A stretch of 64,000 nucleotides of DNA from Candidatus Aenigmatarchaeota archaeon (lineage in GTDB: Archaea > Aenigmatarchaeota > Aenigmatarchaeia > QMZP01). The translations under genes and the position numbers were made by a program. Within the stretch, counting starts at the first letter, position 1; each line of letters starts with the position of its first letter. Positions 27,339 through 36,068 of the stretch are shown piece by piece. The notes below the pieces were generated by a model, which saw only the letters and a list, made by a program, of their open reading frames with translations, was not told the origin of the DNA and searched no databases. The DNA lies in assembly GCA_016198585.1 (NCBI GenBank), contig JACQII010000005.1:16118-80117 (forward strand), written 5' to 3'.

Positions 27339-29425
27339 TGCCCGTCGGAACGATGCAAGGCATGGAGCTGATGCGGCAGTGGATCAAGGTCCTGTTCTCG
27401 ATCCTGCTCGGGATCGCCTTCATCATGGTCTTCCAGTCCTGGTTCCTTGCGATCATGACCTGGACGTTCCTCTTCTTCATCCCGAGCGCGGACAAGGAGA
27501 CGGAGCTGGCCTTCTCGCGGGGGATCTTCAACTGGGGAATGCTCCTGCTGCTGTTCTTCGCCTTCTTCCAGTCCGAGCTCCTCGGGCTGGGGCTGCAGCC
27601 GCTGAACTTCTCGGACACGATCTTCGGCGAGGGCAGCGAGATCGGGTCGTTCATCGGCTCGGTCGGTCCGTGGGTCCTGCTCCTGCTGCTGCTGGTGAAG
27701 GGCCTGATGAGCTTCGCCCCGGCAGGCAAGGCTGAGGAACCCCACGCGCTCATGTGGATCACCGAGGTCCTGATCTTCCTATTCATCGTCGGCCTGATCG
27801 TCGTCCTCCAGATCTGGAACTGGCCCGCGGAGACGATCATCTTCATCGGGATCTGGGCCATGGCCTACGTCTCCGGCTCGGCCGGCGACCAGGAATCGCG
27901 CCAGACGATCGGCGTCATCATGATCATGATCGCCTTCGTGATCTTCTCCCTCGGGATCGGTCAGCAGGCCGTCGGCGGCGCGCTGTTCGGCCAGTGGTGG
28001 CCAACCCTCTACCAGGGCATCTCTGCGGTGACCGCTCCCCTCGGCCAGGTGTTCCAGGACCTCTCCAGCCTGTTCGGCGACGCGTTCTTCCTGATCACCA
28101 ACCCGACCGGCTATGCCCAGGCCATCATCAACGGCTCGTTCCAGACCGACCCAGAAACCGGGTTGAGGGGCGCGTTCGGCGTGGAGATCCTCGACGCGAG
28201 CACGTCGCCGCTCTTCGCCGAGCAGCCCTACACCGCGACCGTCAAGATCCAGAACAAGGGCAGTTTCGAGGGCCGCAACATCCTGCTGACGCTCCGGCCC
28301 GGGGCGAACGCCCCGAAGGAGACTGGCGCCACGCCGTTCGCGGACGAGGACAAGGCCACGCTCGCCGACCTGGGCTTCTTTGCTGATCCGCCCCTCATCG
28401 AGTGTTCGCTCTCGGCCTGCACGCAGTGGGTGGACGGCCAGGAGGAGAACGAACTGGCGAAGCTCGACCTGCGGCAGATCAGCTACAACAGCGATGGCGT
28501 GAGCTGCGCGGATGTGGTCCGCTTCGACCTGCACGCGAAGTTCCTCCCGCTGGTCGCCACCGTGACCTACGACTATGAGGTCGACTCGACCCTGGGCCTG
28601 GAGTTCATCTCCGAAGCCGAGTGGGACCGCTTAGTGGCAGAGGGGAAGGTCAAGCCGCAGATCAAGAAGCCGGCCAGCCTCAAGAACGCGCCGGTCTTCC
28701 TCAACATCGGGACCCTCGAGCAGCCGATCCGCGAGGGGACGACCCACCGGATCGACTTCAACCTCCTGCCGGTGAGCACGACCGGGAAAATCCAGGACGG
28801 GATCATCCACGTGGAGTTCCCGGCCACCCTCGGGCTGCCGAAGTTCTGCCTCCCCGAGCCTTCCCGGACCGTCCTCGAGGGCGGCATCCTCGGCTACTAC
28901 TGGGAGGACAGCAGCGTCTTCAACAACAACTACTACATCGCCTGCGAATTCGCTGGCCTGGACTTCGCAGCTGCAGAACTGGCCGGGCCGTCGCACACGG
29001 TCGTGATCCGGGCGAACGCCTCCTACCGCTACGAAGAATCGAGGCCGTTCCTCCCCGCGAAACTGGAGTTCGGCGGCGTCCAGTGCTGCGAGACCGGCGG
29101 GGAGTGCGTGACCGGCTACTGCAGGTCGGACAACACGTGCGGCGAGCTCCCAGAAGGCGCGGTCACCGGCACCGGCCTCGGCGAGGTCTGCAGTGGCGGC
29201 TCGGGCAGCTGCGCAACCACGAGCTATGTATACAAGCCCGCGGACGCGGATGGGGACATCGTGGCCTCTCCCCTGACCTGCACGGGCATCGAGGTCGGGG
29301 AGAGCGAGGTGAACGTCTGCTGCCCCGATGCTGCTAGTGACGCCCAGTGCCAGAAAGCCTACGAGCTCCGCCAAGGCGGCGAGACCGACACCGACGTGAT
29401 CGTGGCTGCGATGGTCGAGCTCTGA
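27338..29425 (+). CDS. Large multi-helix membrane protein with Cys-rich extracellular region
   Basis: A 695-residue protein. The first ~270 residues contain about six transmembrane helices; residues 280-580 form extracellular beta domains, the first resembling a CARDB/BatA-like repeat (QPYTATVKIQNKGSFEGRNI). The last ~110 residues hold at least ten cysteines (QCCETGGECVTGYC, VNVCCPDAAS), suggesting a disulphide-rich knob. Coupled to the preceding gene; probably one cell-surface complex. Confidence 0.65.
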   Translation: MPVGTMQGMELMRQWIKVLFSILLGIAFIMVFQSWFLAIMTWTFLFFIPSADKETELAFSRGIFNWGMLLLLFFAFFQSELLGLGLQPLNFSDTIFGEGSEIGSFIGSVGPWVLLLLLLVKGLMSFAPAGKAEEPHALMWITEVLIFLFIVGLIVVLQIWNWPAETIIFIGIWAMAYVSGSAGDQESRQTIGVIMIMIAFVIFSLGIGQQAVGGALFGQWWPTLYQGISAVTAPLGQVFQDLSSLFGDAFFLITNPTGYAQAIINGSFQTDPETGLRGAFGVEILDASTSPLFAEQPYTATVKIQNKGSFEGRNILLTLRPGANAPKETGATPFADEDKATLADLGFFADPPLIECSLSACTQWVDGQEENELAKLDLRQISYNSDGVSCADVVRFDLHAKFLPLVATVTYDYEVDSTLGLEFISEAEWDRLVAEGKVKPQIKKPASLKNAPVFLNIGTLEQPIREGTTHRIDFNLLPVSTTGKIQDGIIHVEFPATLGLPKFCLPEPSRTVLEGGILGYYWEDSSVFNNNYYIACEFAGLDFAAAELAGPSHTVVIRANASYRYEESRPFLPAKLEFGGVQCCETGGECVTGYCRSDNTCGELPEGAVTGTGLGEVCSGGSGSCATTSYVYKPADADGDIVASPLTCTGIEVGESEVNVCCPDAASDAQCQKAYELRQGGETDTDVIVAAMVEL

Positions 29426-29523
29426 TCAGGGTAGCGTAGGTGATGGTGGAGGCCGACAGGGTATCTGCCCTCGCGGCACGTCCCCTCCATAAGGCTTATA
29501 AGTCCTGATCTCCATGTATCACC

Positions 29524-29871
29524 ATGGCACACAAGGCGCAGGTCGTGGCGAAGCAGCGGGGACATGGGCATGTGGGCGCCCGCCTGGCTCGTCACGAACT
29601 GGAGACGCTTGACGCACTCGTGGAGACCGGCCAGTTCCTGAACCGGTCGGACGCCGTGCGATCGGCAGTCAGGCAGATGATTGGTGAAATACGGATAGTC
29701 AATGTGAAGAATGTCACCCTCTCACAGGCCAAGAACGATATCCGTTCGTATTTCAAGACCCATAAGACCGCCTACCCCTCAGACATCGCCGACGACCTCG
29801 AACTCGAGTATGACCTCGTGGTGAAGGCCTTGAAAGAGCTGCAGCGCAGCGGTGAGGCTCGGCTTGCATGA
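29524..29871 (+). CDS. Ribbon-helix-helix plus winged-helix transcription regulator
   Basis: A 115-residue protein. Residues 15-55 fit a ribbon-helix-helix (VGARLARHELETLDALVETGQFLNRSDAVRSAVR) and residues 70-115 a winged helix (PSDIADDLELEYDLVVKALKELQRSGEARL). It should bind DNA as a dimer. A TTATAAG box about 28 nt upstream makes it leaderless. It is coupled by ATGA to the small gene that follows. Confidence 0.75.
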   Translation: MAHKAQVVAKQRGHGHVGARLARHELETLDALVETGQFLNRSDAVRSAVRQMIGEIRIVNVKNVTLSQAKNDIRSYFKTHKTAYPSDIADDLELEYDLVVKALKELQRSGEARLA

Positions 29872-30044
29872 CCGTCAGCGACCGACCAGGGGACGAAGTC
29901 CGTGGCGAACGCATCGTGTGCATCTTCCGGAAGGAAGGAACCCGAACGATCGTGCCGCAGACAGGCGGCCACCGGGCCACGTGTCTCATCATCAAAGGTC
30001 TACCAGCCCGCGCCGTGATCGAGATGCCTTGGCGCGGTTTGTGA
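29868..30044 (+). CDS. Small protein coupled to the RHH regulator
   Basis: A 58-residue ORF whose ATG overlaps the stop of the regulator as ATGA, the normal sign of translational coupling. It contains strand-like segments (IVCIFRKEGTRTIV, HRATCLIIKGLPARAVIEM) and no membrane helix. Too short for confident family work; perhaps a small beta-barrel partner of the regulator. Confidence 0.4.
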   Translation: MTVSDRPGDEVRGERIVCIFRKEGTRTIVPQTGGHRATCLIIKGLPARAVIEMPWRGL

Positions 30045-30121
30045 ATGTTCCTGAGTGCTCCTCGAGACGCTCATCTCGACCCCGCGGTGATCGAGCTCTG
30101 GTTTGGCTGACATCCGAATGG

Positions 30122-30856
30122 TCAAGATCGGGTCTGGTTGATCTCCCTGATTGCCGAGACTAAGAACTCGAGCCGACCAGCTTCGTGGCGGACCAGCCGG
30201 TCCGCTTCGATGTATTCGGGATGTTCGTCACCAGCCCGATGGTGGGCGATGGCCGTCACTTGCCCTGGATGGAACTCATCCACATACCGGTCTTCCACGA
30301 AAAAAGCGACGGCTTCAATGAGCGCGTTCTCCCGCTCGTCGACGGGTTCGCCATGAAACCCCCGGGAAGTGACGTCCGGCGATACGATCCCGAGATACGC
30401 AGGAAGCAGCCGCCGTATCTCGTTGATCGAAACGACGTGCGCGCCTTCGTGGGCGAGGGAGATATCTGAAGGGAACGTCTTGAGCCCGAAGCTCACACCG
30501 GGATAGAAGATCTCCAAAAGTGCGGCGGAGGGAATGTACCCGAACGACCGGTCGACATGAAAAACCTCCTTTACCTCATCGCACGGTGCCTCTTCGATCG
30601 TCACTTCAGGCACGAAGTCGGGGGACCGCATGACCGTCTTCCGGCGTGGATAGACGTATGCCTGTCCATCGGTGAGATAGGGCCCCGCCTCCTGGGACAG
30701 GTGACGCACAGACACCGCTCCCTTCGGCTCGTACCCGGGCAGTGGCTCATTTGCGGTGAGCGTCAGGAATTCACCATCAACGTCTCCATACAGGAGGAGC
30801 GGTCGCTTTCCGAGGAGGCGGTGCACAAACCCAGTAGGGCGGAGAAGCAGGTCCAT
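30122..30856 (-). CDS. Putative zinc metallopeptidase-like protein
   Basis: A 244-residue protein with an HExxH-type motif (LAHEGAHVVSINE, about residue 135), followed about 35 residues later by the acidic ALIEAVAFFVED helix that could give the third zinc ligand. No transmembrane helix or signal peptide is visible. The start has a GGAG site 8 nt upstream and lies 5 nt after the upstream gene's stop, so it is the second gene of an operon. The zinc assignment rests on the short motif only. Confidence 0.5.
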   Translation of the reverse strand: MDLLLRPTGFVHRLLGKRPLLLYGDVDGEFLTLTANEPLPGYEPKGAVSVRHLSQEAGPYLTDGQAYVYPRRKTVMRSPDFVPEVTIEEAPCDEVKEVFHVDRSFGYIPSAALLEIFYPGVSFGLKTFPSDISLAHEGAHVVSINEIRRLLPAYLGIVSPDVTSRGFHGEPVDERENALIEAVAFFVEDRYVDEFHPGQVTAIAHHRAGDEHPEYIEADRLVRHEAGRLEFLVSAIREINQTRS

Positions 30857-30861
30857 GACAG

Positions 30862-31788
30862 CTACTCCACACTGAACGAGAGCCGCTTCGGGTTGCGCAG
30901 GGAGAAGACCTTGTCCGTCCCTGGAGCGAAGTCCTCATCGAGCTTCTCGGGGTTGAAGGTGAAATACCTGGCCTTCCCCTCTGCAAGGTCCCGGTCATAC
31001 TTGCCCAGCTTCGCAAGCTGGGCGGCCCAGTAGGTGTCGTGGAGGCCGAAGATCTCCACGCGGTAGCCGCCCTCGAGGTGGATGACCGCGGCGTGCTCCT
31101 GGACCTCGATGTCCGTCACCCGGTAGCGCCGGGAGAGGAGGTCCAGTCCAGGAGAGACGTAGCCAGGCATCGGTCTCGCTGCCGGCCCGGGAGACGCCGC
31201 CGCAAGAGAGGCGCCCGCGGCATGAACCGTGAGATGGACCGAAGCGTGCGGGGCGGGAACGCTCCCTGCCACCAGCCCGGGAGACGCTGCTGGTAGGGAA
31301 GAGGCGTCAAGCGCGCTGGCGAGGGACCGGCCGTCCTCTAGGAGGACGCCTTCGGCAGGAACGTACCAGCCGTCCAGCACCTTTCCTGAGACGCTATCGG
31401 TGACGTCCTGGACATACCCGTATTTCTTGGCCTTCCGCATGCGCTCCTGGCTGAGCATGACCTGGTTTTCGTCTGCAAGGAGATCGTGCACGCGACCATC
31501 GGGGTCGTGGAGAATCAGGGCGACCGGTCGGGACTCGTCGCGAAGATCCACCCGAGGCGTGTGGATGGTGGCGTAGAGGGTGAGCTGACGTGCAGCGTGA
31601 TCAGTAACCTGACGTTCGATGTGGACATAGTCGTTGTTCGGGAAAACGGCTTCGTCAGGACCAGAAGCAAGATACGCCCAGAGACCTCCCCCGACGACCG
31701 CTACAGCAGCTGTCGATATCCAGGGGTGCGCTTTCACACTATTCACCCTTCTCTTCACCCAGCCCGACGCCGGTTTCTTTTTTGCCAT
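30862..31788 (-). CDS. Membrane-anchored hypothetical protein
   Basis: A 308-residue protein: basic start (MAKKKPASGWVKRR), one transmembrane helix (residues 23-43), then a soluble part. Residues 155-215 are an Ala/Pro/Ser-rich low-complexity linker. A/T boxes at 31801-31818 lie 18-26 nt before the ATG. First gene of the operon with the metallopeptidase-like protein, so it may be its membrane partner. It is the last host-type gene before the unidirectional block. Confidence 0.6.
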   Translation of the reverse strand: MAKKKPASGWVKRRVNSVKAHPWISTAAVAVVGGGLWAYLASGPDEAVFPNNDYVHIERQVTDHAARQLTLYATIHTPRVDLRDESRPVALILHDPDGRVHDLLADENQVMLSQERMRKAKKYGYVQDVTDSVSGKVLDGWYVPAEGVLLEDGRSLASALDASSLPAASPGLVAGSVPAPHASVHLTVHAAGASLAAASPGPAARPMPGYVSPGLDLLSRRYRVTDIEVQEHAAVIHLEGGYRVEIFGLHDTYWAAQLAKLGKYDRDLAEGKARYFTFNPEKLDEDFAPGTDKVFSLRNPKRLSFSVE

Positions 31789-31850
31789 AAGACAATTTTC
31801 ACTATATAGTAGTTAATCGCTGCTTTCTGTCTTTTTAAGCGTTTCGGTCC

Positions 31851-31876
31851 CCGTGAACATCCCGTTAAGATGACAG
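31851..31876. repeat. 26-nt box, copy 2 (at the 3' edge of the block)
   Basis: Twenty-four of 26 positions equal those at 16262-16287, including TTAAGATGACAG. It lies 34 nt beyond the hairpin that closes the unidirectional block. The same order, gene end, hairpin, box, occurs at glnA. It may be a recombination target, a promoter for an antisense RNA, or a shared trailer signal. Confidence 0.6.
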
Positions 31877-31880
31877 TTGT

Positions 31881-31952
31881 AAAAAAGGAAGAACCTCTCC
31901 CCTGCCCCGCCGCCCCTGCAGAAGCCCGTTGGGTACGGGTCTGCAGGGGCGG
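31881..31952 (-). terminator. Terminator of the 28-kb unidirectional block
   Basis: CCGCCCCTGCAG (31910-31921) and CTGCAGGGGCGG (31941-31952) pair over 12 bp, with an inner CCCGT/ACGGG stem. On the minus strand the hairpin is followed by a U6 tract (31881-31886). It lies 12 nt past the stop of the last gene of the block, so it is the likely end of the transcription unit. Confidence 0.65.
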
Positions 31953-31964
31953 TTGCTTCCGGCG

Positions 31965-33548
31965 TCAGAAGGGCCGCACCATGAGGTTGAAGGTCTGCGG
32001 GGCCACGTACTCCTCCCACCCCCGCATGAACTGCTCCGCCACGCCCGGCTCCATCTGCACGGAGACCGCGATCGCCATCACGCAGCTGGTGACGTACAGC
32101 TTGTGATAGAGGGGTCCCCGCTGCTCAGCGGCCGTCAGGTCAGGATGGGACATGTTGATGATGATCCCACCCTTCTCGGGACCCTCCGTCCCCAAGCGGG
32201 CATGCCACTTGTAGCCGTGCGCATCGTCTCCCTCCCGGAACAGGGCGGTCATCCCCCTGGCGCTGCGGGCCGAGGGCTGGACGCGCCGGTAGGCGAGGTC
32301 AGGACGGTCCTTGCCCTTGCGCCGCGTCTGGCCCTTCTGCCTCGGAGGCCCGCCGGGGACGAGGGGAGGGACCACCCGCCGGACAGGAGGCCGAGGCGCC
32401 TTCCCTTCCGGTCCCTTTCCCGGGATGCCTGCCGGGCAGCGGAGAGATTCGGGGATCTCGCCGTCGCCGAAGAGGCCCTTCTCCAACCGTTCGACCACCT
32501 CCTGGGCGATCTTGGAGAGCCGCTCCGCCCGCCGGTCCTCGTTCACCTGCCTCAGCCACGGCGTGCCGTAGGTCTCCACGAACTTGATGAGGGCGTTGTG
32601 GAAGTGGACGTAGGCATCATCCATCTGGAGGCGGGTGCGATCCGGCGCCAGGGTGCAGAACTCGAGCCGGATCCTCCCCTGGATGAATCCGCTCCCGAAG
32701 AACTCCTCGATGTCCCCCCAGCTCGCCTCCAGGTTCTGCAGCGGAAACGCCTGCTTGCCCTGGTGATCGATCAGGATGCGCGGCTTCTGGACCTGGTTCA
32801 GCGTCAGGTAGAGCTCGAACACGACCTCGCCCAGATCCGTCGGGATGTGGATCTCGTTCCTGATCCCGGGGAACTCCACCGGCTTGGCCTCCACCTCCCA
32901 GTCCTGGCCGGCGGCCTTCACCTCGATCGTGATCCGGATCCCCGTCGACTTGATCTTCGCGGGGAAGGCGTCGGTGACCGCACTCGCGAGCGCCTCCGCA
33001 GCCTTCGACGGCGACTTGCGGAGCCTCTGGAGGGCAGCCGGCTTGATGCCGCTCACGTCGATGAAGGTCGAGGACTCGGCGAACCGTCCCGAGAAGCTGA
33101 AGTCCGGCCGGTCGGCGTAGGCAAAGTTCACCGTCGCCTGCGTCTCCAGGTCCTGGGGATCGAAGCGGAACTCGAAGAACGGCGGCCTCGGCTTCGCATC
33201 CCGCGGCCGCGTGATCATGCGGTAGCGGGTGCACAGGGAGACCGGCGCGAGATTGCCAATCCCCTTCTCACCGATCTTGTCGCCCCCCTTCATCGGCTTT
33301 CCGATGTTCAGGACGCGCTCCCTCATCTGCTCCTTGCTGGCCCCCGACCCGTTGTCGTACGCGCGGAGCCGGCACTCCGTGAGGTCAAGGGAGACGTGGG
33401 CCTGGGTGGCGCCGGCGTCGATGGCGTTCTGGAGGATCTCCTGCACCACCTTCTCGATCGTGGGGTACGTCTGCGCGAGATGCAGGAGGGTGTTGCCGGC
33501 ATGGAACCCGGCAGGAGCGAGTTGCCAGTTCAGGGGTTCGGTCTTCAT
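31965..33548 (-). CDS. GHKL (Hsp90/MutL-type) ATPase, last gene of the block
   Basis: A 527-residue protein with the Bergerat ATP-binding fold: N-box VVQEILQNAIDAGAT (about residues 34-48), G1 box YDNGSGASKEQM (about 65), and G2 box GDKIGEKGIGNLAPV (about 90). The middle part is beta/alpha as in MutL or MORC-like transducer domains, and residues 380-440 are a Pro/Arg/Lys-rich linker. It is likely an ATP-gated DNA- or chaperone-type machine. ATGA overlap with the HTH gene upstream links both. Confidence 0.8.
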   Translation of the reverse strand: MKTEPLNWQLAPAGFHAGNTLLHLAQTYPTIEKVVQEILQNAIDAGATQAHVSLDLTECRLRAYDNGSGASKEQMRERVLNIGKPMKGGDKIGEKGIGNLAPVSLCTRYRMITRPRDAKPRPPFFEFRFDPQDLETQATVNFAYADRPDFSFSGRFAESSTFIDVSGIKPAALQRLRKSPSKAAEALASAVTDAFPAKIKSTGIRITIEVKAAGQDWEVEAKPVEFPGIRNEIHIPTDLGEVVFELYLTLNQVQKPRILIDHQGKQAFPLQNLEASWGDIEEFFGSGFIQGRIRLEFCTLAPDRTRLQMDDAYVHFHNALIKFVETYGTPWLRQVNEDRRAERLSKIAQEVVERLEKGLFGDGEIPESLRCPAGIPGKGPEGKAPRPPVRRVVPPLVPGGPPRQKGQTRRKGKDRPDLAYRRVQPSARSARGMTALFREGDDAHGYKWHARLGTEGPEKGGIIINMSHPDLTAAEQRGPLYHKLYVTSCVMAIAVSVQMEPGVAEQFMRGWEEYVAPQTFNLMVRPF

Positions 33549-34027
33549 GAGGCCTCCGTTTCCGGCCGGAGGGAGGGATCCTCCTCCCGGGCCTTGTCCA
33601 GTACCAACTCGTTGTTCAGCGCGCGCGCCAGGGTCACGAACCGCTCGTGGTCCTCGGCTCCCATCTCGTCCCGCAGCAGGCGCCTGGTAGTGGGGTCGGG
33701 ATGCCTGGCGAACCAGGCGAGCAGCGGGAGCAAGAGGGCGACCTGGTCGGCCACCACCCGCGCCCGCCGCTGGACACCTGGAGGAGCTGCCGAGGGCGGT
33801 CCTCGCTTGCTGCTGAGGAGCCGCTCGATCACGGCTCGGTGATCGCGCCGACGGGGCTCCCTTCCCCGCACTACCCAGCTGTGCACCGTGCTGTACGGGA
33901 TCGAGGTTCGGGAGCCGGCGTTCAGTGCTGCGGCGAGGGCTGCCGCCGAGCGGAGTCCCCTCTCGGCCATGTACGCCCGCAGCCTCGCCACGAGGGGGGT
34001 GGCGCTGCGCGCTTCCTTCGTCTTCAT
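33545..34027 (-). CDS. HTH (XRE-like) DNA-binding protein
   Basis: A 160-residue protein. Residues 10-70 form a helix-turn-helix of XRE/Cro type (LRAYMAERGLRSAAALAAAL, then IPYSTVHSWVVRGREPRRRD). The C-terminal half is helical without known motif. It is coupled to the GHKL ATPase by ATGA overlap, so it may recruit that ATPase to DNA. SD GGAG with the TTCCC-ATG context. Confidence 0.65.
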   Translation of the reverse strand: MKTKEARSATPLVARLRAYMAERGLRSAAALAAALNAGSRTSIPYSTVHSWVVRGREPRRRDHRAVIERLLSSKRGPPSAAPPGVQRRARVVADQVALLLPLLAWFARHPDPTTRRLLRDEMGAEDHERFVTLARALNNELVLDKAREEDPSLRPETEAS

Positions 34028-34049
34028 GGGAATGCTCCAGTACCGGGGA

Positions 34050-34583
34050 TCAGAACCTGGCCACGGACGTGGTCTGCACGACCGAGACCGACGGCCTCTT
34101 CGGACCGGACCACACGGACTTGCCGTTGACGAGGACCTGGAAGGTCCCCTTCGCCTCGGCAGGGGAAGCGGCGGCCGGCAGGGTGGCCTTCTGGGCCAGG
34201 CGGCGGGCGCGCTGCTGCAGGGCCTTCAGGCTGAGCTTGGTGCTGAAGCGGCGGTTGAACTCGCGCGCCTTCGTCCGCCACGGCCTGCGGTCGGACCCGA
34301 GGGAACGGATGGCCTGGTCCTGCTCATCCGTGTAGCGGTGGATCTGGCGGGGCTTCTTCACCGCGGCGCTCTCCCGGTGGCTGTGGAAGTAACGGCACAT
34401 GGAACCCACCTGGCCGGGCGTCAGGGACGTCCCGAAGGTGCGGTTGAAGTTCTGCGCCAGGACGTCCTCGTCCTGGTTGGGCCTCTTGCCCCGCGTGTGC
34501 ACGGGCGGCTTCACGCCGAGGAGGAACTGCCGCTGCTCGGGGGTGTAGTGGTGACGCGGAACTTTCGGCTTGTCGTTCGACAT
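34050..34583 (-). CDS. Tandem Myb/SANT-like DNA-binding protein
   Basis: A 177-residue basic protein with two similar repeats. Repeat 1 (residues 11-68) reads YTPEQRQFLLG ... VLAQNFNRTFGTSLTPGQVGSM; repeat 2 (residues 84-134) reads YTDEQDQAIRSLG ... RAREFNRRFSTKLSLKALQQRA-like. The aromatic spacing and the helix that ends LTxxQV/LSxxAL match Myb/SANT or Myb-like Trihelix HTH units. It should bind DNA. Such two-repeat proteins are unusual in archaea. Confidence 0.6.
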   Translation of the reverse strand: MSNDKPKVPRHHYTPEQRQFLLGVKPPVHTRGKRPNQDEDVLAQNFNRTFGTSLTPGQVGSMCRYFHSHRESAAVKKPRQIHRYTDEQDQAIRSLGSDRRPWRTKAREFNRRFSTKLSLKALQQRARRLAQKATLPAAASPAEAKGTFQVLVNGKSVWSGPKRPSVSVVQTTSVARF

Positions 34584-34702
34584 GGGAATGATCCTTGCTG
34601 TGGCTTGCCCCTCATTCCGGGAACATCCCGAAACCCCAGGCAGGCCGACATGGGTAGCTCAACGCACAAACGGTCTCACGATCGCAACGGTCTCGCACTC
34701 GG

Positions 34703-34927
34703 TCAGTTCTTGGTCTTCTTCGCTTCTTCGGCCTTCCACGCGCGCTCGATGATCTGCACGAACGCCTCAGCAAGCTCTTCGGCGAGCTCATCTCCTCTCG
34801 GCGTGGCGATCACGTGGAGCGCCTGTGGAGGGAGCCCCTTCTTTCTCGCCTTGCGGCAGACCAGGCCCCACACCTCTGCGGTGAAGCCAGAGCCTGCAAC
34901 AAGCAGGTCAGGATTGCTGCGTCCCAT
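34703..34927 (-). CDS. Small hypothetical protein
   Basis: A 74-residue protein starting MGRSNPDLLVAGSGFTAEVWG and ending in a Lys-rich helix (ERAWKAEEAKKTKN). SD AAAGGG lies about 10 nt upstream of ATG 34927; the longer ORF from 35005 starts inside an intergenic hairpin and is rejected. The 120 nt that follow hold a direct repeat ACGGTCTC (twice, 34668-34695). Confidence 0.45.
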   Translation of the reverse strand: MGRSNPDLLVAGSGFTAEVWGLVCRKARKKGLPPQALHVIATPRGDELAEELAEAFVQIIERAWKAEEAKKTKN

Positions 34928-34956
34928 CGGTTGGACCCTTTCTGGTGACGGGGGAC

Positions 34957-35010
34957 GGGGTGGAGTGGGTGGGGCCCACCGGAACGGCCCGATGCCCCCA
35001 CCCACCCCAC
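34957..35010 (-). other. Intercistronic hairpin
   Basis: GGGGTGGAGTGGGTGGGGC (34957-34975) pairs with the C-rich arm at 34994-35010 over about 17 bp with one mismatch. It fills the gap between two minus-strand genes of the block. No U-tract follows, so it is more likely an mRNA processing or stability element than a terminator. Confidence 0.5.
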
Positions 35011-35024
35011 GATCAACGCTAGCC

Positions 35025-35972
35025 CTAGGGCACGGTCTCCTCGATCAGGAGCCCGGGCAGGTCCGGGACGTCCGTCGGCGGCCAGAGCCGCTGGTACACG
35101 ACGTCACCGAGGCCCGCGCTGGTGATCTTCTTCCAGTACGGCCAGGACAGGTCGGGCCGGTCCGCCACGTCGGTGAAGAACGTGGCCGTGGGCCCGAGAC
35201 GGGCCGCCTCCTTCACCGCCTTGGCGTGCTCGGCCGCCCGCAGGGTCGGGGACTTCACCGCGGCCCGGTTCTTGAGGCTCTCCCAGACCCGCTGGGCATC
35301 GATCATGCGCAGCGCCGGGTCGAACCACACCGCAGCCGCGGCTTCGGCCTCCTCGGTCCGCACGGTCTGTGCGTCCCGGGCGACGCCCGCCTCCGCGGTG
35401 ATGACCGCCACCATCTCCCGGAGGGCGGCATCGAGCCGCTCGTCCTCGAGGAGGCTGATCGGCTCGGTCTCCGCCAGCAGGAGCAGGTCGGACGCGCCGG
35501 GCGACTGCGTGTCCTCCACGCGGGCCAGCTCCCAGTCGTCCACCGTGACGAGGATGGTCTCGTTCCCCTGGTCGTCCAGGCCCCGGCTGACCACCCGGGC
35601 GCCGTGGTGGACGATCCACGGCTTCGTCGAGGCCACGTCGCTGACGAGGGCCTCCTTGTTGCCCTCGACATCGGTCGCCCAGGAGGCCTCGTCCGGGATC
35701 CGGAACAGGTACCGGACGGCCGGATTGAACGGGTCCATGCCCCACGGCATGAACACGGCCAGCGAGCCGTCCTCGGAGTCCACGGTGTGGACGCCGCCGA
35801 ACAGGACCGCCCGCGGGATCTCCTCGTTCTCGAGGGCGCGGGTGAGCTGCGCCACTTCGGACCGCTGGTGGTCCAGCTGGTCGAACGGCTTGGTCACGGT
35901 GGGCAGGTCGGCCGCACAGCCGGCCAGCACCGCGGCCATCAAGAGGGACGGGAAGGGGATCGGGATCTTCAT
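35025..35972 (-). CDS. Lipoprotein of unknown function
   Basis: A 315-residue protein with a lipoprotein signal peptide: MKIPIPFPSLLMAAVLAGC, where LAGC is a lipobox with Cys at residue 19. The mature part is acidic, mixed alpha/beta (VLFGGVHTVDSEDGSLAVFMP; LVTVDDWELARVED). Lipidation would anchor it to the outer face of the membrane. GGAG site before the ATG. No family recognised. Confidence 0.6.
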   Translation of the reverse strand: MKIPIPFPSLLMAAVLAGCAADLPTVTKPFDQLDHQRSEVAQLTRALENEEIPRAVLFGGVHTVDSEDGSLAVFMPWGMDPFNPAVRYLFRIPDEASWATDVEGNKEALVSDVASTKPWIVHHGARVVSRGLDDQGNETILVTVDDWELARVEDTQSPGASDLLLLAETEPISLLEDERLDAALREMVAVITAEAGVARDAQTVRTEEAEAAAAVWFDPALRMIDAQRVWESLKNRAAVKSPTLRAAEHAKAVKEAARLGPTATFFTDVADRPDLSWPYWKKITSAGLGDVVYQRLWPPTDVPDLPGLLIEETVP

Positions 35973-36068
35973 GGAACAGGACTCCAATGGCCGCCACGAC
36001 GGGCAGCCGGGGAAACGGGAACAGGAAATACGACAACGCGGACAGCGGACAAGGTGGGCAGCGGCGTG

